Source of the DNA: Coriaria nepalensis
Taxonomy: Eukaryota; Streptophyta; Magnoliopsida; Cucurbitales; Coriariaceae
DNA length: 64,000 bases
Assembly: GCA_027186245.1 (NCBI GenBank)
Contig: CP114482.1
Span: 1,121,001 to 1,185,000, forward strand
Direction of reading: 5' to 3'
The notes below the pieces were generated by a model. That model was not told the origin of the DNA. It saw only the letters and a program-made list of their open reading frames with translations, and did no database searches. Position numbers and translations under genes: made by a program. Every line of letters starts with the position of its first letter. Position 1 is the stretch's first letter. Shown here in pieces: positions 35,757-47,800 of the stretch.

Positions 35757-38700
35757 ATGTCTTCCCTTAGCCGAGAACTTGTGTTTCTCATACTTCAATT
35801 TCTCGACGAAGAAAAATTCAAAGAAACTGTACACAAGTATGTTTAATTTCTGACTAAATTCCCTCTCATTTGATCGTTATGTATGTTTTTTTGCATGTCT
35901 GTTTATGTGTATAATAATGTTTGGAAAATTGGTGAGTTTTTGTAATTTGTTTATTATTTTAAATTTTTGTATTATGGGTGTGGAGGTTGGAGCAAGAGTC
36001 AGGGTTTTTCTTCAACATGAGATATTTTGAAGATATGGTGAGCAATGGTGAGTGGGAAGAGGTGGAGAAGTATCTATCTGGTTTTACCAAGGTCGATGAT
36101 AATAGATACTCAATGAAGATCTTCTTCGAGATTCGGAAGCAGAAATACCTCGAAGCCTTGGACAAGTTAGTGTTGAAAGTCTATTGAATTATTTCGTCAT
36201 CCATTTATTACGCTTTTTTCTGTTTCCTTTTTTAAACTAATAAGTAAAACTGTAGGCGAGATCGGCCGAAAGCTGTGGATATTTTAGTTAAGGATTTGAA
36301 AGTGTTTGCGGCATTCAATGAGGACCTTTTCAAGGAAATTACGCAGTTATTGACTTTGGAAAACTTTAGGTATGAAAATTTGTTCGTCGAGAATGTCACT
36401 GTTGATGCACATTTCACACCAATTATATCACTGAATATTACCTCTTAAAAATTTAATGGGTTAATATATCTATTTGCAGAGATAATGAGCAGCTATCGAA
36501 GTATGGAGACACCAAGTCTGCTAGGGGTATAATGCTTGCTGAGCTGAAAAAACTGATAGAGGCTAACCCATTGTTTCGTGATAAGCTTCAGTTTCCAACC
36601 TTGAAAAACTCTAGATTGCGAACATTAATTAATCAGAGGTGTTTGGCAAATTCTCCGTTTCTGTGGTTTCTAGGCCCTAGCATTATTTCTTTCAGACTGG
36701 GGGTTAAATTCTCATCACATTTGTTCACATTTTTCCACATTAACATTGCAGTTTAAATTGGCAACATCAGCTTTGTAAGAATCCAAGGCCCAACCCGGAT
36801 ATAAAGACTCTATTTGTAGACCACAGTTGTGGACAACCAAATGGTGCTAGGGCTCCCTCCCCTGTCACTAATTCTTTGATGGGATCTGCCCCGAAGGCTG
36901 CAGGTTTTCCACCAATTAGTGCCCATGGTGTAAGTTAAAGAGAGATAGAGTTTCTTTCTCACTTCTTTAGTCATTTAATCTTTCTATAAGTTTGACCCAT
37001 TGTGTATTATTTTTGCGCTTCTAGCCATTTCAACCCACAGCGGCCCTCCCAACATCTCTTGCTGGATGGATGGCAAATGCATCACCTGTTCCTCACCCAT
37101 CAGCTTCTGCTGGGCCAATCGGTCTGAATACAACTAACAATGCAGGTATTATGCTAATTTTTAGCCAGATCATTAATTTGATTCCAGTTTTAGATATAAG
37201 TTCCACACCAGGATGTTATTCGAAAAGTGAACAGTGTTCTCATTGCTATTCAAGATCATCTTGTCATGAATTTTTAATTTCTTTCGGCTTCTTTGCTTTT
37301 ATTTTAATAGTTTTATATCTTTAATTATATATATACATATATATTTTTTTTCTTTCTTTTCCCTAAGATGATTTAGCCGTCCTGTTCACTTCCTTTCTTT
37401 TCTATAAATTATGACAGCAGCTATGCTGAAGCGCCCTAGAACTCCTCCGACCAATAACTCAGCCATAGATTATCAAACAGCAGATTCTGAACATGTGATG
37501 AAGAGATCAAGACCTTTTGGTTTATCTGAAGAGGTACTATCATATCCCCTGCTTTTTATGTATTGAACAATAATTTGTTTGAAGTGTGTCTACTGTTTAA
37601 AAAGTTAACTTGTTGATTATAACCGAGATTATATTTTAGAATACTTGCATGGAATTTATTTGAGGTTTCGTTTTTTAATAATTATTATCAAGGAGTTCAG
37701 ATTTTGCTGTTTGTTATCTTTGTACCATTTTGAGCTAGAACTTTATATTCATGTATTTAGATTGCTCCAGTCTCTATAGTAGTGTTTTGTAATAAAACAT
37801 GTGGTACACTGATAGACCAGAAATAGTTCAGTTTCGAGCTGTCCCTCAATAGAAACAAGACTTCCTACTATTTGTTTTCCTCAATATATATAAGTATTGG
37901 TTCCTCATGAATATGATATCCTGCAGGTTAGTAATATACCAGTAAATATTCTTCCTGCTGCATATACCAACCAGAGCCATGGTCAGAGTTCCTACTCTGC
38001 TGAGGACTTGCCCAAGAATGTTGTTACGACCCTAAATCAAGGTTCAGCCGTCAAAAGCATGGATTTCCATCCGGTCCACCAAATTCTACTTCTTGGTAAG
38101 CCGCAAATTGTCACATGATTTATGTGATTGATATCAGTAGGGATGTTGGATTCTCATAGTTACTTTTTATCTACTTCTGTTGATGTGTGCTTTTATGCAT
38201 CCAGTTGGAACAAACATTGGAGATGTCCTGATCTGGGAGGTAGGTAGCCGTGAAAGGATTGCAATTAGAAATTTCAAAATCTGGGAACATGGAGGATGTT
38301 CAGTGGCTCTGCAGGTTTGGCTTTAAGTTTTATGCCCTTCAATGGATATATGAACTAATAAGCTTATTTGGTTAATTTAATATCTGCTCGTTGTTCTCTT
38401 TTAGGCTTCTCTGGCAAATGATTATTCTGCATCAGTTAATCGTGTTATTTGGAGCCCCGACGGAGCCCTTTTTGGTCAGTACAAGTAAAAAACCATCAGT
38501 GTACCTCGCAGTTTCCCTTAGTGTTAATGTTTCAACATTTGACCCTGTTGCTCAGTCAGGAAAGATAAATTTAATGACATGGATTAGTTCCTAGTTATAA
38601 TTTTTACTTTCGTTGTACAGGTATTGCATACTCAAAGCATATTGTGCACTTGTATTCGTATCACGGGGGTAATGATTTGAGGAACCGCCTGGAGGTTTGT

Positions 38701-41700
38701 GCCAGAATCAACACTTGAAGTTCTGTTACTATTACTTGCATTTGAGATACTTCCTATCAAATTGATTATTCTATAGAACTTGCATTTCAGGTATATCATG
38801 GGTTGAATGGCACTTAACTTTTTGTGATTTTCTTATTCAATTATCAGATTGAGGCGCATGTTGGCAGTGTTAATGATCTTGCCTTTGCATATCCAAACAA
38901 GCAGCTGTGTTTAATCAGTTGCGGCGAGGACAGGACTATCAAAGTTTGTATCACTGTTTCATTAAATTGAAGCGATTTCTTTGAGTAGATGTCAGTTGTA
39001 AGCATTTCATAATCCTCAGGTGTGGGATGCAGTCACTGGGGCTAAACATCACACCTTTGAGGGTCACGAGGCGCCTGTACATTCCTTGTGTCCACATCAG
39101 AAGGAGAGTATCCAGGTACCATCTACATAATACATCTTATTGGTCGTATTGTTTGTGTTCTGAAGATTTATTCCCCAGATTCTCTTTTGTTTCGAAAATA
39201 TTTAATTCTTGTTCAAATCATTGTTAGATCTTTTCTTAATGTATATCAAGAAAGGGTATGTACAGTTGGATAACAATTACTGCAACTTAAATGCCTCATC
39301 TTTTATATTCCTATGGTTATAACACAAGCTGATTTTTCTTTCTTGTGTGTTTCCTTTGATTTTCCTCACTCTCAAGATGTACCTTCTGTTTCATTTCATC
39401 AATAGGAAGTTCATTTAAGTTTGCTTTCTCTTTTGGTCACATTATCCATTTGCTTCATCTCATGTTGTTCTAGTTGGCAATTCATATTTCTACAACTTCT
39501 CTCTTTCCAGTTCATCTTCTCCACAGCAGCTGATGGGAAAATTAAGGCATGGTTATATGATACTGTGGGTTCAAGAGTTGACTACGACGCACCTGGTCAT
39601 TCATCTACAACAATGGCATACAGCACAGATGGAACCAGGTTCATCTCTCCTTTTGACCTCTCTTGATTTTTCTTTTTAATTTTTCTGTTTATCATTTTTT
39701 AAAGTTCTGTTTATCATTTTTTGGTTAACACCTTACAGATTGTTCTCTTGTGGGACAAACAAAGAAGGTGAGTCATACTTGGTGGAATGGAATGAAAGTG
39801 AAGGAGCTGTCAAGCGTGCGTATCATGGTCTTGGAAAGAGGTCTCAAGGGTTTGTGCAATTTGACACTACTAAAAATCAGTTTGTGGCTGCTGGTGACGA
39901 TTTCATGGTTAAATTCTGGGACATGGACAACATGAACCTGTTGATGAGCATTGATGCAGAGGGTGGCTTACCGGTACTTATTCTGCTGGCTATTTTCCCA
40001 GAAAATATAACTGATGATACACTTCTTCTGTGCTAACTGTCTTGGTCTTCAAAACTTGCAGCCTTCTCCTTGTATTAGATTTAACAAGGAAGGAATGCTA
40101 TTAGCGGTTTCGACTAGCGACAATGGGATTAAAATTCTAGCCAACGGAGATGGCATGAGGCTGTTACGAACAGTTGAAAATCGTGCCTATGACACTTCTG
40201 TATATACGGCTACAGCTGCTGTGAAGGTCATCTTGTTCAAATCTGGCATATTTTGTGAAACTCTTTGCCTTGGATGTATATTATAATTTGATTTTATCTC
40301 ATCTTTTAGGCCCCACCCATAAACACATTTGGTTCCCCTAATATGCCTGTTGGAACAAGCATCACTGACCGAACTGCTCCTGCTCCTGCTCCTGTACTAG
40401 CTATTACTGGAATGGTAAGTGTTAGAAGTAATCTAAATAATGAGACATAAAACATTTAATTTTAGTATTTGTATTTGATGTAGAGCTTTGTGTGTGCATG
40501 ATATTTATACAAAATCTTTTTGTAGATTTGATAATTTTGCTTTTCCATTTCTGCAGAACAATGATGCTCGAATTTTGACTGATGTAAAGCCTAGAATCAT
40601 TGATGAGTTGGTGGATAAGTCTAGGTTGTGGAAACTTACAGAGATCAATGAACGATCTCAATGCTGCGTCCTAAGACTCCCTGATAATTTAATAATGACG
40701 AAGGTATAATTTCCGTATTTTTGAGGTTAAATTTTTTCTGATTGTCTGTGCATGCTTTCTGTATATGCTTGTATCCTTGATAGTTAGTTGATTATTCTCA
40801 TGTTCTATTTATATTTTCTCGCATTCATCCTACCTCAAGTATTAGGAGGGGTGGGTGGGTTTCAAGTCTTGATAGATTTCTCTGAACGAGAATCTGGAAG
40901 CTACATGCCGTAATCTATGTAGCAAAGCCTCTTCCGTCTACCCTGAAGGACTTTGTTGACTTGAAATAGAAAAAACTATTATCTGAGAAAGGATTAGATT
41001 AGATCAGATGATGGCAATCCTTTTTCACATGATATGCTTGTTCATTTACCTGATTTCAGATCATATTATTTTCATGTCATATGGCATACGAGCTGATCAT
41101 AACAGATACGATTTTCCAGGTTTCTAGGCTAATTTATACCAATTCAGCATCTGCAATATTGGCATTAACATCTAATGGTATGCACAAATTATGGAGATGG
41201 CAGAAAAATGATCAAAACTTGTCGGGGAAGGTATGAGAATTATTAATTATTATTCTGCCAAAGTGGCATTTTCTCTTGCAATATTTGTACCCTGGGCCTC
41301 TCTCACCAGACAATCTTTTTTCGTGCAGGCCACTGCTAGTGTTGCACCTCAATTATGGCAACCTCAAAGTGGAATATTAATGACTAATGACACAAGTGAT
41401 GCGAATCCTGAAGATGCTGTTCCATGCTTTGCACTTTCAAAGAATGACTCTTATGTTATGTCAGCTTCAGGGGGAAAAATATCACTATTCAATATGATGA
41501 CTTTTAAGGTAGATGGTCGTTTGCTTACATTTTCCTCTATCTATTTTGTTTTGGTGGTTTGTTAATTTTGCGAAAATCTTTGGGCAATGGGAATGAGTTA
41601 CGGTTGTTGAAAACTATGGTGAAAGGTGTGATTGATGGAGCTTGTTCCAATTTAACATTTGTGGAAATGATCTTTTGTCAAACAAAGAAAACATTTTTGG

Positions 41701-43697
41701 TAGCAAAGAAGTTGATGAGTTTTGGCTTATGTATCCATGCAAGTGATTTAAGTCATTTAGAGCTGGAACTTCGTTACCACAATAATTAGGTATCATGCTG
41801 TAAAATGCTACTTTAAACCTGTTTTGATATAGATTTGGTGGAAGTGGTTAGAAAAATGTTCCGAGATTTATTTCACTTCCATGAATTTTTCTTGTTATAT
41901 TTACTCTAGTGCCTTCCCTAATGCAGACTATGACAACATTCATGCCCCCACCTCCAGCAGCAACGTTTCTGGCTTTTCATCCCCAGGATAATAATATCAT
42001 TGCAATAGGAATGGATGATTCTTCTATCCAAATCTATAATGTTCGGGTTGATGAGGTTAGTTCTTTCTTTTCTTTTCTTTTTTACAGGCTTTACTGAATT
42101 AACTTGTACATAGATAATTGAGATGATGGTTAGCAGACAACTGGCTTACTTGCAGGTTAAAACCAAGTTAAAAGGTCATCAGAAAAGAATAACTGGCCTT
42201 GCGTTCTCTCATGCTTTAAATATCCTTGTATCTTCAGGAGCTGATTCTCAGGTGAGAACTGTTTGTGGTGAGTGTGTTCATGTTAGGTCAAAAATTTTTA
42301 GGGGGTTTCAATTAATTGTGTGAAAGTGAAAAATAATAGATATTATAAAACTAATTTTCGAGGATATTTGAAAGTCATCTTCCTAATTTGTCTCTCTTCT
42401 TTTTATGGTTCTGTTTTAGTCCCCCTTGAGATTCTTTGATTTGGCACATGAAGAAGCCTTTGGATTGCCCTAGTTTTATTTTCTGAAAATTAATCGGTTC
42501 TATTTTGTTTTCACTATTTCACTATTTTCCTTTTTTTTTTTTTTTTTTTGTAAACTTTCGGCATAAGCAGTCTTTCTTACATAGTATTTTGATTATTAAG
42601 TGATTTTGAAATCTTTTATACAGCTATGCATTTGGAGTGTTGACGGATGGGAGAAGCAGACTAGCAAGTTCTTGCAGATTCCAAATGGCCGTACAGCTCC
42701 TCCTCTTGCAGATACCCGTGTTCAGTTCCACTCGGATCAGATTCACTTATTGGTAGTTCATGAAACTCAGATTGCTATTTACGAAGCACCAAAGTTAGAA
42801 TGTCAAAAGCAGGTTGACAGATCTTTCTTTTTCCTCGCTTTACCCTTGTGCAAAACATAGTAGGTGTGTAGAGGAAGAAGAAAAATTATAGATATATATA
42901 TATTGCGATTATGGCTGTTCTTTTGGGCGAAAGTGCTTGATCTAAAAGGTGGTTTACTAAATTGATGTAAAAGTGGTGGATCTTTACTTTTACATGATTA
43001 TTGAGATTTCTAATAAAGCAGCTTTGATGTAGTGTCTTGAGATGGGTCTTGATGAACCATGTTCACCCAAGTACATATTACTAAAAAAAAAATTGGCAAC
43101 CTTTTAGGAGCTTGCATATTTCTGATTGTCTTAAGTTGGTATTATTTTCATTTCAAGTTTAATAAATTTTAAGCGAACTGACATTATTTTATCTTTTATT
43201 CTTTCAAATAGTGGTTCCCTCGAGAAGCTAGTGGTTCAATCACACATGCTACTTACTCATGCGATAGCCAGATGATCTATGTTTGCCTCGAAGATGGAAG
43301 TGTAGATGTTCTTACTGCTTCAACTCTCCGATTAAGGTGTCGAATAAATCAGACTGCTTATCTACCTCCCAACCCGAAGTATGTATTAATTAATTTAATC
43401 CTCATTTACTTACTAAAAAAGGAGCTTAACCAATATGACATTTGTAAAATTACATCCATTTACTAATTATCTAATTTCTCAAACAGCTCAAGGTTGTATC
43501 CACTGGTCATTGCAGCACATCCATCTGAACCCAACCAATTTGCAGTAGGTCTTACAGACGGTGGGGTCCACATGCTGGAGCCATTAGAGTCTGAAGGGAA
43601 CTGGGGCACCTCCCCTCCTAGCGAAAATGGTGCAGGTGCACCTGGGCCCAGTACTGCTTCTGGTGCAGCAGGTTCGGATCATCAAGCCCAACGATGA
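35757..43697 (+). CDS. TPL: TOPLESS-class transcriptional corepressor
   Basis: Twenty-five coding exons: 35757-35836, 35986-36165, 36256-36369, 36480-36638, 36752-36929, 37025-37145, 37418-37533, 37927-38095, 38205-38314, 38405-38474, 38621-38694, 38848-38943, 39020-39115, 39511-39638, 39739-39973, 40062-40226, 40310-40414, 40557-40703, 41120-41230, 41329-41508, 41927-42055, 42156-42251, 42624-42812, 43212-43378, 43487-43697; 1141 aa, a full family length. LisH (about 4-36) and CTLH/CRA helices (to about 200), which bind EAR motifs and tetramerise, are almost unchanged; a Pro-rich linker and two WD40 propellers follow. The N-terminus (KRDRPKAVDILVKDLKVF) points to the TPL/TPR1 branch, although linker and propeller 1 have diverged. 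It represses auxin, jasmonate and other targets in the nucleus through histone deacetylases. Exon 7 has a tandem NAG acceptor (acagcag). Confidence 0.96.
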
Positions 43698-44652
43698 AAC
43701 AACCATGTCCATTATATACGTATAAATCTTCAACTGAAGTAAGAGGCTCTGATTCTATTAATTTTTTTTTTTACTTTCAACAACAACTGGACAATCAGGA
43801 ACGGTCGAACTTAGATAGAATAGAGTAGAGAGATTTTAGTGAGATTCTCTTTAAGTCGGGCGAAGAAAGACGAAAAAGCGGTGGTTGATGTAACTGTGGT
43901 GTAAATTCCAGGTGGGAAAATGCATTGGAATCGGCCAAAGGTTAAGGTCTGAAATATTTCAAGGAAATTCTTAGAGAGATGTGTGTTGTCATTTCCAACA
44001 TTTCGGTTCGGTTCTTTCTTTCTTGATCAATTTACTTCAGAAGGTATTAATACCATTCTAATAATTCTTTCTCTTTCGCTCTTTCTGTGAATGTGAGCAT
44101 ATAGGATGTGATTAGGGTTCTTTTTCATGCTGTATTTACCATTTTACCAAGATTGATGATGGTAAGATTTTCAGAAGATTCTGTATGGATGTTTGAATGG
44201 CAATCCTTTTACAGCGACGAGACGTTTGCCTAATCTTGTTCACCAACAAACTGTTTATTATTATGCAATGTTCTTTTATTTACTATAAAGAGGCCTTTTT
44301 GCATGGTCGTGAGTAGATACTTCAACGACCTAGATAGTGCCATGTCATTATTCTAAGTCAGTCGCGGGGTAGATATTTCCGGACTATTTTAAAATTTATA
44401 TTATTATAAATCGCGTGAGATAATCGGAAACCTAAAAAACAGGGAATCACATGTTTGGAAACTGACCATTTTCAAATGAATTACTCAATTGTTATAACAC
44501 TCTAGCACAAAGATGGTTACACCATAAAAGCGTCTGTGCGATTTGTAAGTTTAGTTCTTCAGTTAGATATCTTCATCAGGCACAACATCGCATAGTATTT
44601 TCTTTTCTATACTATACACACTACACATTGTGCAGATTTACAAAATCTATGC
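43698..44652. other. Convergent spacer, TOPLESS and BRIZ 3' ends
   Basis: 3' UTR of TOPLESS and flank of the BRIZ pseudogene. A, T and G runs are ordinary; no gene or element is recognised. Confidence 0.5.
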
Positions 44653-47220
44653 TTAATTCCGTCTTCGACCTGTCTTCGTATTTCTCCTACTGCTGTTGGT
44701 TGCAGACGACTGTTTCGAAGGTACTGCAAGAATTGTTCCTCCTTTGACGCCATCTGAATCTGTTATGTTGTCCAGCATTTTTTGTGTTTTGATGTAGACT
44801 CTGATCTGTTCGAACATCAATCGGTTTTTAAGATATTACACACACAAATCAGCATACCCAAATAGGAGAATATGGCAACAAAAATTGTAGTATCTGTTCT
44901 TCCAAATCAAGAATCTTCTCGTCCATGGATTTTAATGATGTAATTTCCCTGCCAGGAAGAAGTAAATAGCTACTTGGTAAGTCAAAAGTTATTTGCTTAT
45001 GTGAACGAGTCCTAATTTGTAGAAGGCTATAGTGGGGGAAATAATAAATATTTGGAAATGAAGGAGCAGAGAATAGACTAATGAGAGCTACGAGAAAGGA
45101 CGATTTAAGCCCAGAACCATAATTATTAGGTAAAGGTATTCCACTATATAAAGAAAAGCGAGTTAGTGCAAAAGATAACATAACTCTCTTCAGTCTCCTT
45201 GGCCTTGTTTTGCCAAACCTCTTGGTTCTTGATTAGCCTTCTATAAATCTACAGAGAAACAAGAAGGGGGGAGGGGGGCTGGGAGGATTGTTTAGAAGAA
45301 ATTGCAAGCAGTCTGACAAAAAGTAGAAATAAAAGAAGTTTTAACTTATCCCGCTTATACAAAAACATAGAAGGAACTTATGTAAACCTGAGAGATCAAG
45401 AAAACTTAAATTTGCAACGGCATCCCTTTCCTCGGTACATTTTTCCAATTTATTTTGAATGTCCTGCATCTTGGAAGTCACAGGCCCTTTCCACTGCTTC
45501 TGAAACAGAGGTTTCCATTTTGCTCTTTGCCTCTACCAATAAACATTCATAATGCTGAGAAGTGATGGAAGATAGAAAAAGCTTGTCAGAACTTCGAATA
45601 ACATACCTCTATTAATAAAATGAGCAAAATCTGATTCTTAGAAGTTAGAAAAATTTTCAGTAAGAGTGGGAATTAATATATGGCATACCTTCATTCAGTA
45701 AGCATGAGAACTTTAATAGAAAAAGGAAACAAGAAAAAAGGTCTTCAAATACATAAAAGAACAAGACTAATACCCCTTATGTAAGAGGACTGATGGGTCC
45801 ATGTAGTGGCTCCCACAACCCCCTCAGTCACGCAAGGGATGTACACTGTTGGTGGGATATACTCTATCACCAAATCAGAAAGCATGCAAGTTGACTGGAG
45901 AAGGAAGTGCCATGGATTAGTGTGCTTACTTGTCTTTGAGTTTCTACCAGATTATCAAATTTTCTGAATTACTTAATATAAAGAACAGTTCTCCCCCGTG
46001 ATATTTTCAGGTGAACAGAAAGGGAAAAGAAAAAAGGAATACTAATATCTTTAAAGAACCAAGCACAGTCATACCTGACAAGATAAGTAAGTCCATTTTG
46101 AAATGCAACGACATTGAAATGAATGGTCACAAAGAGTAATTGGCATGCCACTTGTGTCTGGGTCCAATCTCTCTGGCATTTAAACGTTAGATTAGACGAA
46201 AACTGTAAGCAAATCAATTTCCCAAAAAAGAGTGTCCAATCAGACATAATACACTAATTCAAGGATGTATGTCCATTCAGATGCATTAACTCACCAAGGC
46301 AAACAGGCCAAGTAGGTAATTCTGTACACCCAATTGGTGGGGTCCCAGCTATCTCGGCCAATACTGTGTACTCCACAGAAATGGTAAACATAATATGATA
46401 AATCTCAGCCTAAAAATCAAGAAAGAAATTCCAAACCCAATAGCTTGTATTTGAATCTGAATTCAGTAAAATGATAATAAGAATAATCTGTATTACCTCC
46501 GCAGGCGAAAACTTCTTTCCATTCAAACTTCTATAGAACTCATCAGCAATAATCTGATTGCCAAACTTAATCAAAACACTGTACCGATCTTCCATTTCAT
46601 CGTTGCTAAACTCAAGCATATGCATCAATTCAAAAGTAAGTTTGCAGCTAAGAAAATGCAATATTCATGAACAAATAAACTATGATCAAAATCCCATCAA
46701 CCTTCAATCATTATCAAAATTGCACAAAAACTGTAGCAGAAACATTATACGGAGAAGAATTCTGCAGAACAAGAAAATCATAATTTTAATTTAATTTAGT
46801 AAAGATTTACATATATCAACACCAAAAAGAGAACCAAAACTTTCATTTTCTTTCAATTAACCCCAGCAAGTAACAAAAAACACCGATTTGAGTATCGTTT
46901 CGTTTCGATTATTTCATCAATTTTCTCGGCATTCATCCAAAACCCTACCTGATAAAGAGAAGCTCGGAGATATGGTCGATGCGAGATCCGCAGAAGCGAA
47001 TGAAGTCGTCGAAGGAGAAGTAATTGGGAACAGCAACGACGAAGAGGTTAGAGGAGTGAGAGCTAGCATTTTGCAGCGACGAGTGAGACATGCTTCTGAA
47101 CAGATGGACTACGCCTCTTCTCTCGCTGAATCTTGAATCGCTACCGTTACTGTTAGGAACTCTCCGTCGTCGAGAGCCAGCCGGCGGTCTTTGTCCACCG
47201 AGTGGACTTGCTGGTGGCTG
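44653..47220 (-). pseudogene. BRIZ1-like gene, degenerate downstream copy
   Basis: Second of two tandem BRAP2/RING/UBP-finger genes. Recognisable exons are 46949 to about 47220 (N-terminus, NLFVVAVPNYFSFDDFIRFC), 46497-46605 (MEDRYSVLIKFGNQIIADEF), 46295-46409, 46075-46172 (ERLDPDTSGMPITLCDHSFQ), about 45388-45554 (coiled coil), about 45182-45226 (LIKNQEVWQNKAKE) and 44653 to about 44935 (DEKILDLEEQ, then QKMLDNITDSDG, ending TKTGRRRN). Defects: the start codon is gone and the usual VHSVD text lies in another frame; the first RING Cys is Trp (TGG at 46310-46308, giving LPTWPVC); both UBP zinc-finger exons are absent between 46075 and 45554; and one extra base in the coiled coil breaks the frame. 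Exons 2-4 have exactly the lengths of the neighbouring copy. Confidence 0.85.
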
Positions 47221-47800
47221 AGTTGAATCGGTGCTGTGACAGGTGACTCGTTTTGAGAGAGATGAGCTATGCGCGCGTTAAGAAACCGTCGAGAAAGGTT
47301 TTCTAAGTTTACTGAAAGTATGACATTGACCCCACACAGTTTCTGAAATTAAAATTTTCATCCCATTAAAAAAAAATTAAACTTGTACCCTCAAATTTAC
47401 AAGGCAATTCCTCCAGTGAGTAGAAGTCCCCGGAAAGGTAGATGGGATAAAAGATAAAGGTGTCACTCTGCCAAACCAAAGATTCGGGATTACCCTTTCA
47501 TCGATTAAGATCAAACAAAAGTAGAATCATTTAGAAAGGCCGGGATTTTCGCTTAAAGCCGATTTCCAACCTGTGACTGAGAAAACTAGATGAATCAAGG
47601 TTCGAGGACTGACCGAAATTATTATCCATTATATCTCAAATGCCAATCCAATCTGCAAATCCTACATTACCTTCTGAAGTTATACAAACTCCAGTTTACC
47701 TAAAATAACAGTTTCAAAAGCTGAACCAAAGCACTAATACATAGTTAAATACTTAATAGTGTATATGACATAGTAACTGTGTCATTTCTGAACATAGACA
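47221..47800. other. Spacer between the two BRIZ copies
   Basis: About 580 bases between the decayed 5' end of the downstream copy and the 3' end of the upstream one. It shows no coding signal. It would have held the missing last exons of the upstream copy had they been kept in place. Confidence 0.5.
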
